From positions 992,001-1,056,000 of the forward strand of contig OZ241856.1 of NCBI GenBank assembly GCA_965202845.1: a DNA stretch of 64,000 nucleotides, given 5' to 3'. Shown one piece after another: positions 8,508 through 17,043 of this stretch. The position numbers and the translations under genes were made by a program. The notes under the pieces were generated by a model, which worked only from the letters and a program-made list of their open reading frames with translations, searched no databases and was not told the DNA's origin. The DNA is from CBDATA01 sp965202845 (GTDB lineage Bacteria; Acidobacteriota; Vicinamibacteria; Marinacidobacterales; Marinacidobacteraceae). Numbering within the stretch: position 1 is the first letter of the stretch; every line of letters begins with the position of its first letter.

Positions 8508-9553
8508 TGGTTCGTGCGCTTCTGGCGGCGATGCTCCTGGCGGGGCCGGTGGCGGCTCAGGACCTGGTGGATGCCTACACCGTGTGGCTCTGCCCGATGC
8601 ACCGGGACCATCAGTCCCACGAGCCGGGGGATTGCCCGGTGTGCGGGATGGCGCTCGCGCGGCGCACGCTGGTCACCCGCTACGTGTGCCTGGGCGAGGA
8701 GGAGGGGTTCGTCGCCGAGAATCCCGGCGTGTGTCCGGCCACCGGGGACCCGCTGGTTCCGACCACCCGGGAAGTCGTCTGGATCTGCTCCGGGACGGAA
8801 TCCACCGAGCCCGGGGTCTGCGCCGACGGGTCGACGGCCGGGATCGAGACCCGGGTCGCCGAACACGGGGACCACAACCCCCGGCACGGCGGCATCTTGT
8901 TCATGGCCCCCGACGGAGTGAGCCACCTGGAGGGAACCCTCGAGGACGGGATGTTCCGGCTCTACTTCTACGACTCGTTCACCCGTCCGGTGGCGCCGGA
9001 ACCGTTTGACGCCCAGGTCGTGGAGGCCGACGACCGGGGGAATCCGCTGGGCGAGCCGGTTCCGCTCGTCTCCGGGGGCGATGCGCTCGAAGTTCCGGTG
9101 TGGCGGGATCGCAGCGAGCGCTCCTCGTTCACCGCCTTCGTGCGCTTCCCGGAACGGGACGAGAGCGATCGTTTCGACTTCGTGTTCCTTTCGGAGGCGG
9201 AACTCGCCGAGCTTGAAGCGACGGTGGGCGCGGCAGGGTTGCCGGAACTGACGATCCCGGACGACGCCGACGAGATTCTGGCCAGGATCCGCGAGCGGGA
9301 CGCGCGGGTGCAGCGGCTGATCGCCGATGGCCGCTGGGCCGACCTGTTCATCCCCGCGCTCGAGGCCAAGGCGCTGGCGCTGGCCTGGGGGGAGCGGGTT
9401 CCCGACCGGCCCTGGCCGGCGCTCAAGAAGATCATCCGCGGGGCGTGGCTGCTGGACCTCTACGGGGACGAGGGAGATCGGTTGCGGGTGCTGGAGGCCT
9501 ACGAAATCTTCGCCGAGGGGATGCGGGGACTTCCGGGAGGCGGAGCGCCGTGA
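8507..9553 (+). CDS. Exported heavy-metal-binding-domain protein
   Basis: 348 residues with a Sec signal peptide (cleavage likely after PVAAQ). Residues 26-48 are a heavy-metal-binding domain: LCPMHRDHQ followed by GDCPVCGMAL, the Cys/His/Met pattern of the YHS-like domain found on copper efflux proteins. Two more degenerate copies follow directly: YVCLG with PGVCPATGDPL, and WICSG with PGVCADG, in which metal ligands are progressively lost. The rest (beta-rich, then helical with IIRGAWLLDLYG) has no recognised family. Overlaps the downstream cytochrome lipoprotein, suggesting both act together in the periplasm, possibly in metal or redox handling. Confidence 0.7.
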   Translation: MVRALLAAMLLAGPVAAQDLVDAYTVWLCPMHRDHQSHEPGDCPVCGMALARRTLVTRYVCLGEEEGFVAENPGVCPATGDPLVPTTREVVWICSGTESTEPGVCADGSTAGIETRVAEHGDHNPRHGGILFMAPDGVSHLEGTLEDGMFRLYFYDSFTRPVAPEPFDAQVVEADDRGNPLGEPVPLVSGGDALEVPVWRDRSERSSFTAFVRFPERDESDRFDFVFLSEAELAELEATVGAAGLPELTIPDDADEILARIRERDARVQRLIADGRWADLFIPALEAKALALAWGERVPDRPWPALKKIIRGAWLLDLYGDEGDRLRVLEAYEIFAEGMRGLPGGGAP

Positions 9554-10635
9554 AGCGTTGCGCCGCCGTCGCGCTGTTGCTGGCGGGGGGCGTCCTTGCG
9601 GGCTGCCGGAGTCCCGATGCGCGGGCGCACGAGCCGGAACTCTCCCGGTACGCGTACCACCGGGAAATCCGGCCGCTGCTGGAGCGGCATTGCGCCTCCT
9701 GCCATGCGGGCGTCGGCCCGGCGCCGGTGAACCTGATGCGCTACGCCGAAGCGGTGTCCTGGGCGGGCGCGATCGCCCGGCAGACGCTCCACCGGCGGAT
9801 GCCCCCCTGGCTGCCCGAAGACGGGGTCGGCGACCTGGCCCACGCCCGCACCCTGGACGACCGGGAGACCGACATGCTGGTGGATTGGGCGATCGGGCTG
9901 GCGCCCGAAGGCCCCCGACCCGATTCGGAATGGCGCGCTCCGGATATGTCGCCCCCGTCGCCGGATGCGATCCGGGCGGTTACGGCGGCGCCGATCCGGA
10001 TTTCCGAAGAGATCTCCGAACTGGAGGCGTGCGCGCCGCTGGCTCTGGCGCCGGGAGCGGAGCTTTCGGGCGCCGGCGGCTTCGCGCTGCGTCCGGGCGA
10101 GGCGGTCTCCATCCTCCGCCGGGCGGCGCTGTACCGGGGAAGCTGCGAAGGCGAACCGGTGTTCACCTGGGTGGTGGGGCAGGGGGCGCGCCTCCGTCCG
10201 CCCGGAACCTTCGATCCGCTGGACCCGGAAGGGGAGCTGTTTCTCTCCCTCGCCTACCGCAAGGGGTTCGAGACCGAGGGGCTCGCCTTTGCGGATCGAC
10301 CGGAGGTGGACATCCTGCCTGCGCCCGCGGACGCCGATTCCCCGATTGCGATCCTGAAGGCGGAGGGCAAGGTGCTGCGTCCCGGCGCGGGGATGCTGCT
10401 GGCGATCCTGCCACCCGGGGAGACCGATTCGGTCTTCTCCGCGGAACTGGCGGCGCCGGACGGATCGGCCCGCGCCCTGCTCCGCATCCGGCGGACCGAT
10501 CCCGACTGGTTGGAAAAGTACGCGTTCCGCGCGCCGATCCGGATCGGACCCGATTCCGAGATTCGGTTCTCCCACCCGGGCGCCTTCGTGGACGTGGTCC
10601 GGGAGGAAGGGGAATCGGCGGCGGCGTCCCGGTAG
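9550..10635 (+). CDS. c-type cytochrome-like lipoprotein
   Basis: 361 residues. The N-terminus is a lipoprotein signal (MKRCAAVALLLAGGVLAGC) with lipobox LAGC, so it is probably anchored in a membrane. A single CASCH heme-binding motif sits near residue 50 within YHREIRPLLERHCASCHAG, followed by MPPW and a helix, typical of the cytochrome-c part of large periplasmic copper- or heme-associated proteins. Residues 140-350 are beta-rich and may be a copper-monooxygenase-like or carbohydrate-type domain, but I see no clear copper His motif. GTG start at 9550 overlaps the previous stop. Role inferred as periplasmic electron transfer. Confidence 0.75.
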   Translation: MKRCAAVALLLAGGVLAGCRSPDARAHEPELSRYAYHREIRPLLERHCASCHAGVGPAPVNLMRYAEAVSWAGAIARQTLHRRMPPWLPEDGVGDLAHARTLDDRETDMLVDWAIGLAPEGPRPDSEWRAPDMSPPSPDAIRAVTAAPIRISEEISELEACAPLALAPGAELSGAGGFALRPGEAVSILRRAALYRGSCEGEPVFTWVVGQGARLRPPGTFDPLDPEGELFLSLAYRKGFETEGLAFADRPEVDILPAPADADSPIAILKAEGKVLRPGAGMLLAILPPGETDSVFSAELAAPDGSARALLRIRRTDPDWLEKYAFRAPIRIGPDSEIRFSHPGAFVDVVREEGESAAASR

Positions 10636-10645
10636 CGACGGCTAC
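10632..10645. terminator. Possible short bidirectional hairpin between convergent genes
   Basis: GTAGC (10632-10636), loop GACG, GCTAC (10641-10645), spanning the stop of the cytochrome lipoprotein gene and the 12-base gap to the convergent TPR gene. There is no T-tract on either side, so termination activity is doubtful. Confidence 0.25.
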
Positions 10646-10647
10646 TC

Positions 10648-12258
10648 CTACTGCTGCGCGTCGGTGGTCTGACTGCCGCTGCGCCGCGCCTCATCAAGGA
10701 ACGGGACGTCGGCGTCCGCGTCAACCAGGAAGCCCCGGAGGGTGGAGTAGGCGGCTTCGGCCCCGGCGACATCGCCGAGCCCGGTCCGGGCGCGGGCCAG
10801 CGCGAGCAGCGAAAGCGACCGGTTGGGGGTTCGGGAGAGACCCTCTTCCAGAACGCGGACCGCTTCCTCGAACTGGCCGGCGGCGAGCAGCAGCTCGCCC
10901 CGAAGTTCGTGGGACGGCTTGATCGGGTACGTCGGGCCGGACGGCGGATCCTGGGTCTCCTCGATGTCGGTGGCCATCCTCGCGTGCTCAAGCGCCGACT
11001 CCGTGGCGCCGCGCGCGCTGGCGGCCAGGGCTTCGACCTGGTGCTGCATGATGCGCACCGAATCGGCCTGATAGCTCTGGCCTTCCGCATCGCGGGCTTC
11101 CGCTAGTTTCTTGAGGCGCCCCGCGGCCGCATCGGCGCCGGCGGCGTCCTTCATGGCTGCGGCCTTCATCCCGGCGGCGAGGAGCAGGTTCGCGGTGGAG
11201 TTGTACCGGCTGGTGTCCACCTCGGCCTCCGGCATGCGGATGTCGTCGAACCGCCCGGTCTCGATCGCGTGCCGGGCGGCCATCGAGGACGCGAGACGCT
11301 GGAGCCGGAGCTCGCCGGTGGCGGCGGCGGACTCCTCGACCTCGCGGATGGCCTCGGTCGAGGCGCGGTACTGGCCGCGCTGCAGGTCCGCGTAGGCCTT
11401 CCACTCGAGGCTGTGGAAGTCGTGCTTGGTGATCGAGAGGCCCTTCTCTTTCGCCCACTTCACCGAGGCGTTGTACGCCACGTCGTTGGAGCGCGAGACC
11501 CGGTTCCACATGCCGTGCTGCAAGAAGATGTGGGAGGGCATGTGCTGGGCGTGGTGGGCTTCCGGCGCGATCTCGGCGTACCGGTTGGCGGCGTCCAGCG
11601 CCAGCGGAGCGTGCTCCGGATCGTCGAAGGAGTGGATGACGTAGTGGGCCGCGCCCGGATGGTCGGGCTCCTCCTGGAAAAGTCGGCTGGCGATCGCCCC
11701 GGCCTTCATCTGCCGGTGGAAACCGGGTTCGCCCCGGCGCACCAGGCCGAGGTAGGAGAGCGCGTAGAACGCCTTGGCCTCGTTGTCATCCGGCCAGGCG
11801 TCGACCAGACGGCGGAGCGCCTGGTGGTAGAGCTCGTCCCGTTCGTACTTGTCGCCGGGACCGTAGAGGACTTCGACGACCTCCATGTACATGCGCTCGC
11901 GTTCGGTCGGGGTCTTGCTGCGCCGCTCGGCCCGGGTGGCGCCGAACCGGCTGAGCGCCTCGCGGGCGGCGCTGATGTCCTGCTCGGACCAGAGCGGGTG
12001 GTTGTGGCTCAGCGCTTCGCCCCAGTACGCCAAGGCGAAGTCCGGGTCGATCTCCTGGGCGTTCCGGAAGGCCTCGGCGGCCTCTTCGTACCAGAAGCTG
12101 TGGAGCGCGGCTACGCCTCGCTGGAAGGCCTCCTGCGCCTCCGGGGCGCCCGAGTTGGGGAAGTCGACGACGCCCAAATTCGATTGGGCATGGGATTGCG
12201 TGACGACGAAAAGGGCAAGGAGCAAGGCCCCCGCGAGCCGAAACCGGGATACGGACAT
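10648..12258 (-). CDS. Exported tetratricopeptide-repeat protein
   Basis: 536 residues with a Sec signal peptide (cleavage likely after QSHA). The mature protein is mostly helical; TPR-like pairs are visible near residues 40-80 (AFQRGVAALHSFWYEEAAEAFRNAQEIDPD) and at the C-terminus (AAGQFEEAVRVLEEGLSRTPN). The middle holds HAQHMPSHIFLQHGMW, a His-rich stretch typical of a conserved family of TPR proteins seen in marine and soil bacteria. No catalytic function is known to me. GGAGG lies seven bases before ATG 12258. It is divergent from the M20 hydrolase gene. Confidence 0.8.
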   Translation of the reverse strand: MSVSRFRLAGALLLALFVVTQSHAQSNLGVVDFPNSGAPEAQEAFQRGVAALHSFWYEEAAEAFRNAQEIDPDFALAYWGEALSHNHPLWSEQDISAAREALSRFGATRAERRSKTPTERERMYMEVVEVLYGPGDKYERDELYHQALRRLVDAWPDDNEAKAFYALSYLGLVRRGEPGFHRQMKAGAIASRLFQEEPDHPGAAHYVIHSFDDPEHAPLALDAANRYAEIAPEAHHAQHMPSHIFLQHGMWNRVSRSNDVAYNASVKWAKEKGLSITKHDFHSLEWKAYADLQRGQYRASTEAIREVEESAAATGELRLQRLASSMAARHAIETGRFDDIRMPEAEVDTSRYNSTANLLLAAGMKAAAMKDAAGADAAAGRLKKLAEARDAEGQSYQADSVRIMQHQVEALAASARGATESALEHARMATDIEETQDPPSGPTYPIKPSHELRGELLLAAGQFEEAVRVLEEGLSRTPNRSLSLLALARARTGLGDVAGAEAAYSTLRGFLVDADADVPFLDEARRSGSQTTDAQQ

Positions 12259-12361
12259 GGAATTGCCTCCGTATGATGGGGGAAGGGAATTCCTGCAGGG
12301 TACGCCATCCCCCCGCCCGGCGCCAATTTCGTCATGGGTTCGGTTAGGCTCCCGGCCCGCG

Positions 12362-13657
12362 ATGAGTCTCACCCGACGCGAGTGGCTCGGCGTCGCGCTG
12401 GGCGCCGCTGTCGTTTCCCGGAGTCCCGCGCCCGCCGCAACCGTCCGGGAGTCGCGGATCGCGGACGCGATCGCGTCCCTCGCCCGCTACGGCGCGAATC
12501 CGGAGGGCGGCGTCTCGCGCACGGCGGGCAGCGACGCGGACCTCGGAGCGCGCGAGCTCTTCGCCTCGTGGATGCGGGACGCCGGGATGCAGGTTCGCGT
12601 TGACCTCGCCGGTAACCTGATCGGGACGCTCGCCGGCTCCGAACCGGGACTTCCTCCCCTGGTCGCCGGCTCGCATCTCGATTCGACGCCCGGCGGCGGG
12701 AACTTTGACGGCGTGGTCGGCTCGGTGGGCGCCCTGGAATGCGCCCGCTCGTTCGCCGAGGGGGAGTCCCGCCTGCGCCATCCGCTCCAGGTGATGGTGT
12801 TCTTCAACGAGGAGAACGGCAAGACCGGCAGCCGCGCGCTTGCCGGCGAGGTCGCGGCGGAGGAGATGGACCTCGAGGCGTACGGAGGGTTCACGCTCGG
12901 CGAGGCTCTCGCCCGGGTCGGCGGCGATCCCGGACGCATCATGGAGGCGGCGCTTCCCCGGGGGGCGTTCGCGGCCTATCTCGAACTCCACATCGAACAG
13001 GGGGCGACGCTCCATGAGGCGGGCGTCCCGATCGGGGTCGTGGAGGGGATCGTGGGGATTCGGCGGTTTCTGGTGACGATTTCCGGATTCGCCAACCATG
13101 CGGGAACCACCCGCATGGAGAACCGCCGGGATCCGATGGTGACCGCCGGACGCTTCATCGCCGCGGTTCACGACGAGGCGCTCCGCCGGGAAGGGCGGCA
13201 GGTCGCCACCGTGGGCAGGTTGGAGGCGCGCCCGGGCGCCGCCAACGTGATCCCCGGCGAGGTGGAGTTGACGCTCGAAATCCGCGACCTGAGCATGGAG
13301 ACCATCGATCGGCTGGCCGAGCGCTACCAGGAAATCGGCGCGGACCTGGCCAGCCGGAACGGCACGAGCATCCGCTTCGAACCCTACTACCTGAGCCGGG
13401 CGGCGCCCTGCGATCCGGGGATCGTCGATCTGCTGGCGGAGGCTTCCGACGATCTCGGATACCGGTTCCTCCGGATGCCCTCCGGGGCCGGCCACGACGC
13501 CCAGTCCCTCGTCGGGATCGCGCCCATCGGGATGATCTTCGTCCCGAGCCGGGACGGGATCAGCCATTCGCCGCGCGAGCACACCGACACGGCGGAGATC
13601 GCGGACGGCGTCCGGCTGCTGCGGGAGGGGCTTCGTCGACTGGACGACCGCCGGTAG
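12362..13657 (+). CDS. M20-family amidohydrolase (hydantoinase/carbamoylase type), Tat-exported
   Basis: 431 residues. The N-terminus (SLTRREWLGVALGAAVVS) is a twin-arginine signal, unusual for this mostly cytoplasmic family. The body matches the N-carbamoyl-L-amino-acid hydrolase / allantoate amidohydrolase group: AGSHLDSTPGGGNFDG (His and Asp metal ligands), NEENG (Glu), LELHIEQG (His) and SGAGHDAQS (last His). It should bind two metal ions and hydrolyse an N-carbamoyl or amide bond. A TTAGGCT sequence 12 bases upstream may be the -10. Its stop lies one base from the stop of convergent frr. Confidence 0.88.
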   Translation: MSLTRREWLGVALGAAVVSRSPAPAATVRESRIADAIASLARYGANPEGGVSRTAGSDADLGARELFASWMRDAGMQVRVDLAGNLIGTLAGSEPGLPPLVAGSHLDSTPGGGNFDGVVGSVGALECARSFAEGESRLRHPLQVMVFFNEENGKTGSRALAGEVAAEEMDLEAYGGFTLGEALARVGGDPGRIMEAALPRGAFAAYLELHIEQGATLHEAGVPIGVVEGIVGIRRFLVTISGFANHAGTTRMENRRDPMVTAGRFIAAVHDEALRREGRQVATVGRLEARPGAANVIPGEVELTLEIRDLSMETIDRLAERYQEIGADLASRNGTSIRFEPYYLSRAAPCDPGIVDLLAEASDDLGYRFLRMPSGAGHDAQSLVGIAPIGMIFVPSRDGISHSPREHTDTAEIADGVRLLREGLRRLDDRR

Positions 13658-13658
13658 C

Positions 13659-14216
13659 TCAGATCGAGAGGATGCTTTCGGTCTTCGTTTCAGCCAGCTC
13701 GGCGATCCGCTTGCCGTGCCGGTTCGTGGCCTCTTGCACCGCCGCTTCCAGGTCGTGCTCTAGGTCCTCCGACAAGTCCCCGGCCTTGGAGAGTTTCTTC
13801 AGTTTCTGGTTGGCGTCCCGGCGGACCTGGCGCAAGGCGTTCTTGTGCTCTTCGGCCATCCGCGCGATGCTCTTGGCCAGCGCCTTCCGCCGCTCCTGAC
13901 TGAGCGGGGGGATGGGGATCCGCAGCAGGACGCCGTCCGGAACCGGATTCAGATCCAGGTTGGCGGCCCGGATCGCCCGGTCCAGGGCGCCGAGCATGGA
14001 GCGTTCCCAAGGCTGGACGGTGATGGTCTGGGCGTCGGGAGTCTTGAGCGTCGCCACCTGGTGGAGCGGCGCCATCTGGCCGTAGTACTCCACCCGCACC
14101 GGATCGAGCAGCTGCACCGAGGCCCTGCCGGTCCGGACGGTGGCGAGTTCGCGCTCCAGACTCTGGACGGTGCGATCCATCCGCCGGTTCGCGTCGTCAA
14201 GAACTTCGTGCTTCAT
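13659..14216 (-). CDS. frr: Ribosome recycling factor
   Basis: 185 residues, the standard size. RRF splits post-termination ribosomes together with EF-G. Visible: RTGRASVQLLDPVRVEYYG in the first third, the QPWERSMLGALDRAI hinge, and the helical tail LSQERRKALAKSIARMAEEHKNALRQVRRD. It is the last gene of the rplM-rpsI-rpsB-tsf-pyrH-frr run, 12 bases after pyrH. No terminator can fit before the convergent M20 gene, whose stop codon is almost adjacent. Confidence 0.98.
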   Translation of the reverse strand: MKHEVLDDANRRMDRTVQSLERELATVRTGRASVQLLDPVRVEYYGQMAPLHQVATLKTPDAQTITVQPWERSMLGALDRAIRAANLDLNPVPDGVLLRIPIPPLSQERRKALAKSIARMAEEHKNALRQVRRDANQKLKKLSKAGDLSEDLEHDLEAAVQEATNRHGKRIAELAETKTESILSI

Positions 14217-14228
14217 GGGACGGGGAGT

Positions 14229-14954
14229 CTACGGGTTTCCGACCCGGGTTCCCACGTCTTCCCCCCGGGCGGCGCGCTCCAGATCGTCCTGGTGGCAGAC
14301 CACGATCGGCACCCGGTTCTCCATGCAGAGCGAAATCGCGGTGGTGTCCATGAATCGCAGTTTCTGCCGGATGGCTTCCAGGTAGTGGATCCGGCGAATC
14401 TGCCGGGCGTCCTCGTCCTGTTCCGGATCGCTGGTGAAGACGCCCCGCACCCGGGTCGCCTTGATGAGCACCGAGGCGCGGATTTCGGCGGCGCGGAGCG
14501 CCGCGGCGGTGTCGGTCGAGAAGTAGGGGCTGCCGGTCCCGGCGGCGAAGAGCACGATGCGCCCGCGCGCCAGGTGGCGGAGGGCGCGCCGCCGGATGAA
14601 GGGTTCGGCGACCTGCCGCACGGTGACGGCGGACATCAGGCGGGTGTCGCAACCGATCCGCTCCAGCCGTTCCTGGAGGGCGAGCGCGTTGATGAGGGTG
14701 GCCAGCATCCCCATCGAATCGGCGGCGACCCGGTCCATGTCCCTGGCGCCCGGCTCGACGCCGCGGAAGATGTTGCCGCCGCCGATGACGCAAGCGGTCT
14801 CGACGCCGCTCCGGTGGACGGCGGCGATGCGGCGGGCCATCGCCTCCACCGCGTCCAGCGAGACGCCGGTCGCCTCGCCCTGGAGCGCCTGTCCGCTCAG
14901 CTTCAGCAGGACCCGCCGCCGGGGGGGCGACGGGTCGCCTTGCTGCCCGGACAT
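14229..14954 (-). CDS. pyrH: UMP kinase
   Basis: 241 residues, amino-acid-kinase fold. It phosphorylates UMP to UDP for pyrimidine nucleotide synthesis. Visible: LLKLSGQALQG near the N-terminus, IGGGNIFRG, the DRVAADSMGMLATLINALALQ helix, and FSTDTAAALRAAEI. The N-terminal ten residues (GQQGDPSPPR) are an extra polar stretch. It sits between tsf and frr, the usual place. The downstream pyrG in this window acts two steps later in the same pathway. Confidence 0.97.
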   Translation of the reverse strand: MSGQQGDPSPPRRRVLLKLSGQALQGEATGVSLDAVEAMARRIAAVHRSGVETACVIGGGNIFRGVEPGARDMDRVAADSMGMLATLINALALQERLERIGCDTRLMSAVTVRQVAEPFIRRRALRHLARGRIVLFAAGTGSPYFSTDTAAALRAAEIRASVLIKATRVRGVFTSDPEQDEDARQIRRIHYLEAIRQKLRFMDTTAISLCMENRVPIVVCHQDDLERAARGEDVGTRVGNP

Positions 14955-14976
14955 CGCGCGCGCCGTCCGCGGCCTC

Positions 14977-15609
14977 CTAGCCGTCCAGCTCCTCGCCCCG
15001 TTCGAAGCGGACGAATCGACGGACCCGGATGTTCTCCTTGATGGCCTGCGCCGCCTGAACCACCCGGTCCTGGACCGTCATGTCCTTCGAGTCGTCGAGC
15101 GCCCAGGGTTGGTCCAGGAGCACCCGCTCGGACAGGAAGCGGTCCAGCTTGCCGGCGAGGATCCGGTCGACCACCGCCGGCGGCTTCCTGGCGTGTTTCG
15201 GGTCGTTCGCGATCTGGGTGCGGATGAGCTCCCGCTCCGCATCCAGAACCGCATCGGGAACGTCCTCCCGGCGCACCCAGCGGGCCGGGGCCGGGTAGTT
15301 GCTCGCGATGTGGATCGCCAGATCGTTCGCCAGATTCCGGAACGTCTCGTTGCGGGCGACGAAATCGGTCTCGCAGGCGAGCTCCACCATGACGCCGATG
15401 CGCCCGTCGTGGATGTAGGAGTGGATCAGCCCCTCGGTCGCCGGCCGGCCCGCCCGCTTCTCCGCCGCCGCCACGCCCTTTTCGCGGAGAAGGCGCACCG
15501 CCCGGTCGAAGTCGCCGTCCGCCTTCTGGAGCGCCTGCTTGCAGTCGGCGAATCCGGCGCCGGTCCGGTCCCGGAGGCTCTTGACCTGCTGGGCTGTGAT
15601 GGCGGTCAT
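14977..15609 (-). CDS. tsf: Elongation factor Ts (short form)
   Basis: 210 residues, the short Thermus-like form with one core subdomain; E. coli EF-Ts is about 280. It exchanges GDP for GTP on EF-Tu. Visible: the UBA-like N-terminus VKSLRDRTGAGFADCKQAL, the IGVMVELACETDFVARNETF core motif with the TDFV contact, and a helical C-terminus. Downstream of rpsB by 57 bases and upstream of pyrH by 22. Confidence 0.97.
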   Translation of the reverse strand: MTAITAQQVKSLRDRTGAGFADCKQALQKADGDFDRAVRLLREKGVAAAEKRAGRPATEGLIHSYIHDGRIGVMVELACETDFVARNETFRNLANDLAIHIASNYPAPARWVRREDVPDAVLDAERELIRTQIANDPKHARKPPAVVDRILAGKLDRFLSERVLLDQPWALDDSKDMTVQDRVVQAAQAIKENIRVRRFVRFERGEELDG

Positions 15610-15666
15610 GTGGGGGTTCCGTCCTGTCGGGTTCGGGGATGGGGGGAGCGCCGGGGCGGCGTCCGT

Positions 15667-16641
15667 TCAGTCGGTGGAGGCGGGCGCGGTTTCGGGCGGC
15701 GACGGCGGCGCGTCCTCCTGGGCGGCGGCGCCGTTGGTTCCGTTTTCACCCTCCACGTCGTCCGCCGTCCCGGCGAACGTCTCGGCGGCGGCGGAGGAAG
15801 ACGCTCCGGGCAGGCCGTACAAGCGCCGCCCCTCCTCGAAGGCGCTTGCGACCCGGGAGGCGAACAGGCGGATGGCGCGCAGGGCGTCGTCGTTGCCGGG
15901 GATGATGTGGTCGATGAGGTCCGGGTCGCAGTCGGAATCCACGATGGCGATGATCGGGATGCCGAGCTTTCTGGCTTCCCGCACCGCGATCAGCTCGTTC
16001 TTCGGATCGACGATGCAGACGGCGTCCGGCAGGCGCTCCATCTTCTCGATTCCGGCCAGCGTCTTCTCCAGCCGCCTCCGGCGCTTCTCGAGCCGGGAGC
16101 GCGCCTTGTTGGAGAACCCGCCGAGGTCCGCGTTCTCGGCGTCGTCCCGAAGCTCCTGGAACCGGGCGACGCTCTTGCGGATCGTCTGGAAGTTGGTGAG
16201 CAGCCCGCCGAGCCAGCGGTGGTTCACGTAGAAGGCGTCCACCCGGCTCGCCTCGGACGCGATCACTTCCTGGGCCTGGCGCTTGGTGCCGACGAAGAGG
16301 ATGGTCTTGCCCTCGGCGCCGAGGCGGGAGATGAAGTTGAGGGCGTCCCGGAACATGGGAAGCGTCTGCTTCAGGTCCAGAATGTGGATGCCGCTGCGCG
16401 CTCCGTAGATGTAGGGGCGCATCCGCGGATTCCACCACTTGGTCTCGTGGCCGAAGTGAAGACCCGCCTCGAGCAGGTCGCGCATGCTGATGGCGGTTCC
16501 CGACACGGGTGGGGCCGATACGGTGGGGGGCGGCGTGGGGCTTTCCGACACGGGGCTTTCCGACACGGGGGGGGCCGACGCGGGGCTTTCCGACACGGGG
16601 GTTTCCGACGTGGGGCTTTCCGACACGGGGATTTCCTGCAT
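15667..16641 (-). CDS. rpsB: Ribosomal protein S2 with repetitive N-terminal extension
   Basis: 324 residues when started at ATG 16641. Normal S2 begins at MRDLLEAGLHFGHETKWWNP, here about residue 53. The 52 extra residues are ten pentapeptides of the type VSESP, encoded by a 15-base DNA repeat. The core is intact: HILDLKQTLP, FVGTKRQAQ, NHRWLGGLLTN, PDAVCIVDP and the DSDCDPD loop. The tail (about 45 residues) is Ala/Pro/acidic low complexity. ATG 16641 lies 10 bases after rpsI; neither it nor ATG 16485 (canonical start) has a clear ribosome-binding site, so the shorter start remains possible. Confidence 0.93.
   Translation of the reverse strand: MQEIPVSESPTSETPVSESPASAPPVSESPVSESPTPPPTVSAPPVSGTAISMRDLLEAGLHFGHETKWWNPRMRPYIYGARSGIHILDLKQTLPMFRDALNFISRLGAEGKTILFVGTKRQAQEVIASEASRVDAFYVNHRWLGGLLTNFQTIRKSVARFQELRDDAENADLGGFSNKARSRLEKRRRRLEKTLAGIEKMERLPDAVCIVDPKNELIAVREARKLGIPIIAIVDSDCDPDLIDHIIPGNDDALRAIRLFASRVASAFEEGRRLYGLPGASSSAAAETFAGTADDVEGENGTNGAAAQEDAPPSPPETAPASTD
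16498..16640 (-). repeat. 15-base minisatellite in the 5' end of rpsB
   Basis: Imperfect 15-base units of the type GACACGGGGCTTTCC (plus strand) occur about nine times. Translated on the minus strand they give VSESP, TSETP, VSESP, ASAPP, VSESP, VSESP, TPPPT, VSAPP and VSGTA. All changes keep the reading frame. Several units are identical at DNA level, so the array is prone to gain or loss of copies. Confidence 0.85.
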
Positions 16642-16650
16642 GGGGGGGAC

Positions 16651-17043
16651 CTAACGCTTCGAGTACTGGAACCGCTTGCGGGCTCCGGGTTGGCCGTACT
16701 TCTTGCGTTCCTTGCGGCGGGCGTCCCGGGTCAGGAATCCGCGGCGCTTGAGCTCCGGGCGGAGTCCGGCCTCACTCGCGCTGAGCGCCCGCGCGATGCC
16801 GAGCCGCACCGCGGCCGCCTGTCCGGAGAGGCCGCCGCCCCGCACTCGGGCGTCCACATCGAAGCGGGAGGCCCGGTCGGTCGCCTGGAGCGGCTGCTCG
16901 ACCCACCCCTGGTAGGTCGGGCGGGGGAAGTAGTCCTCGAGCGGACGCTGGTTGACCAGAATCTTTCCGGCGCCCTCGCGCAGAAAGACCCTGGCGACCG
17001 AACACTTGCGCTTGCCGGTGCCGTAGGCGACGGGCGCGGGCAT
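16651..17043 (-). CDS. rpsI: Ribosomal protein S9
   Basis: 130 residues, normal length. S9 sits in the 30S head and its C-terminal tail reaches the P site. Visible: GTGKRKCSVARVFLREGAGKILVNQRPLEDYF, the VRGGGLSGQAAAVRLGIARAL core, and the basic end RRKERKKYGQPGARKRFQYSKR with the invariant terminal KR. Its start overlaps the rplM stop (TGATG), as expected for coupled translation of L13 and S9. Confidence 0.98.
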   Translation of the reverse strand: MPAPVAYGTGKRKCSVARVFLREGAGKILVNQRPLEDYFPRPTYQGWVEQPLQATDRASRFDVDARVRGGGLSGQAAAVRLGIARALSASEAGLRPELKRRGFLTRDARRKERKKYGQPGARKRFQYSKR

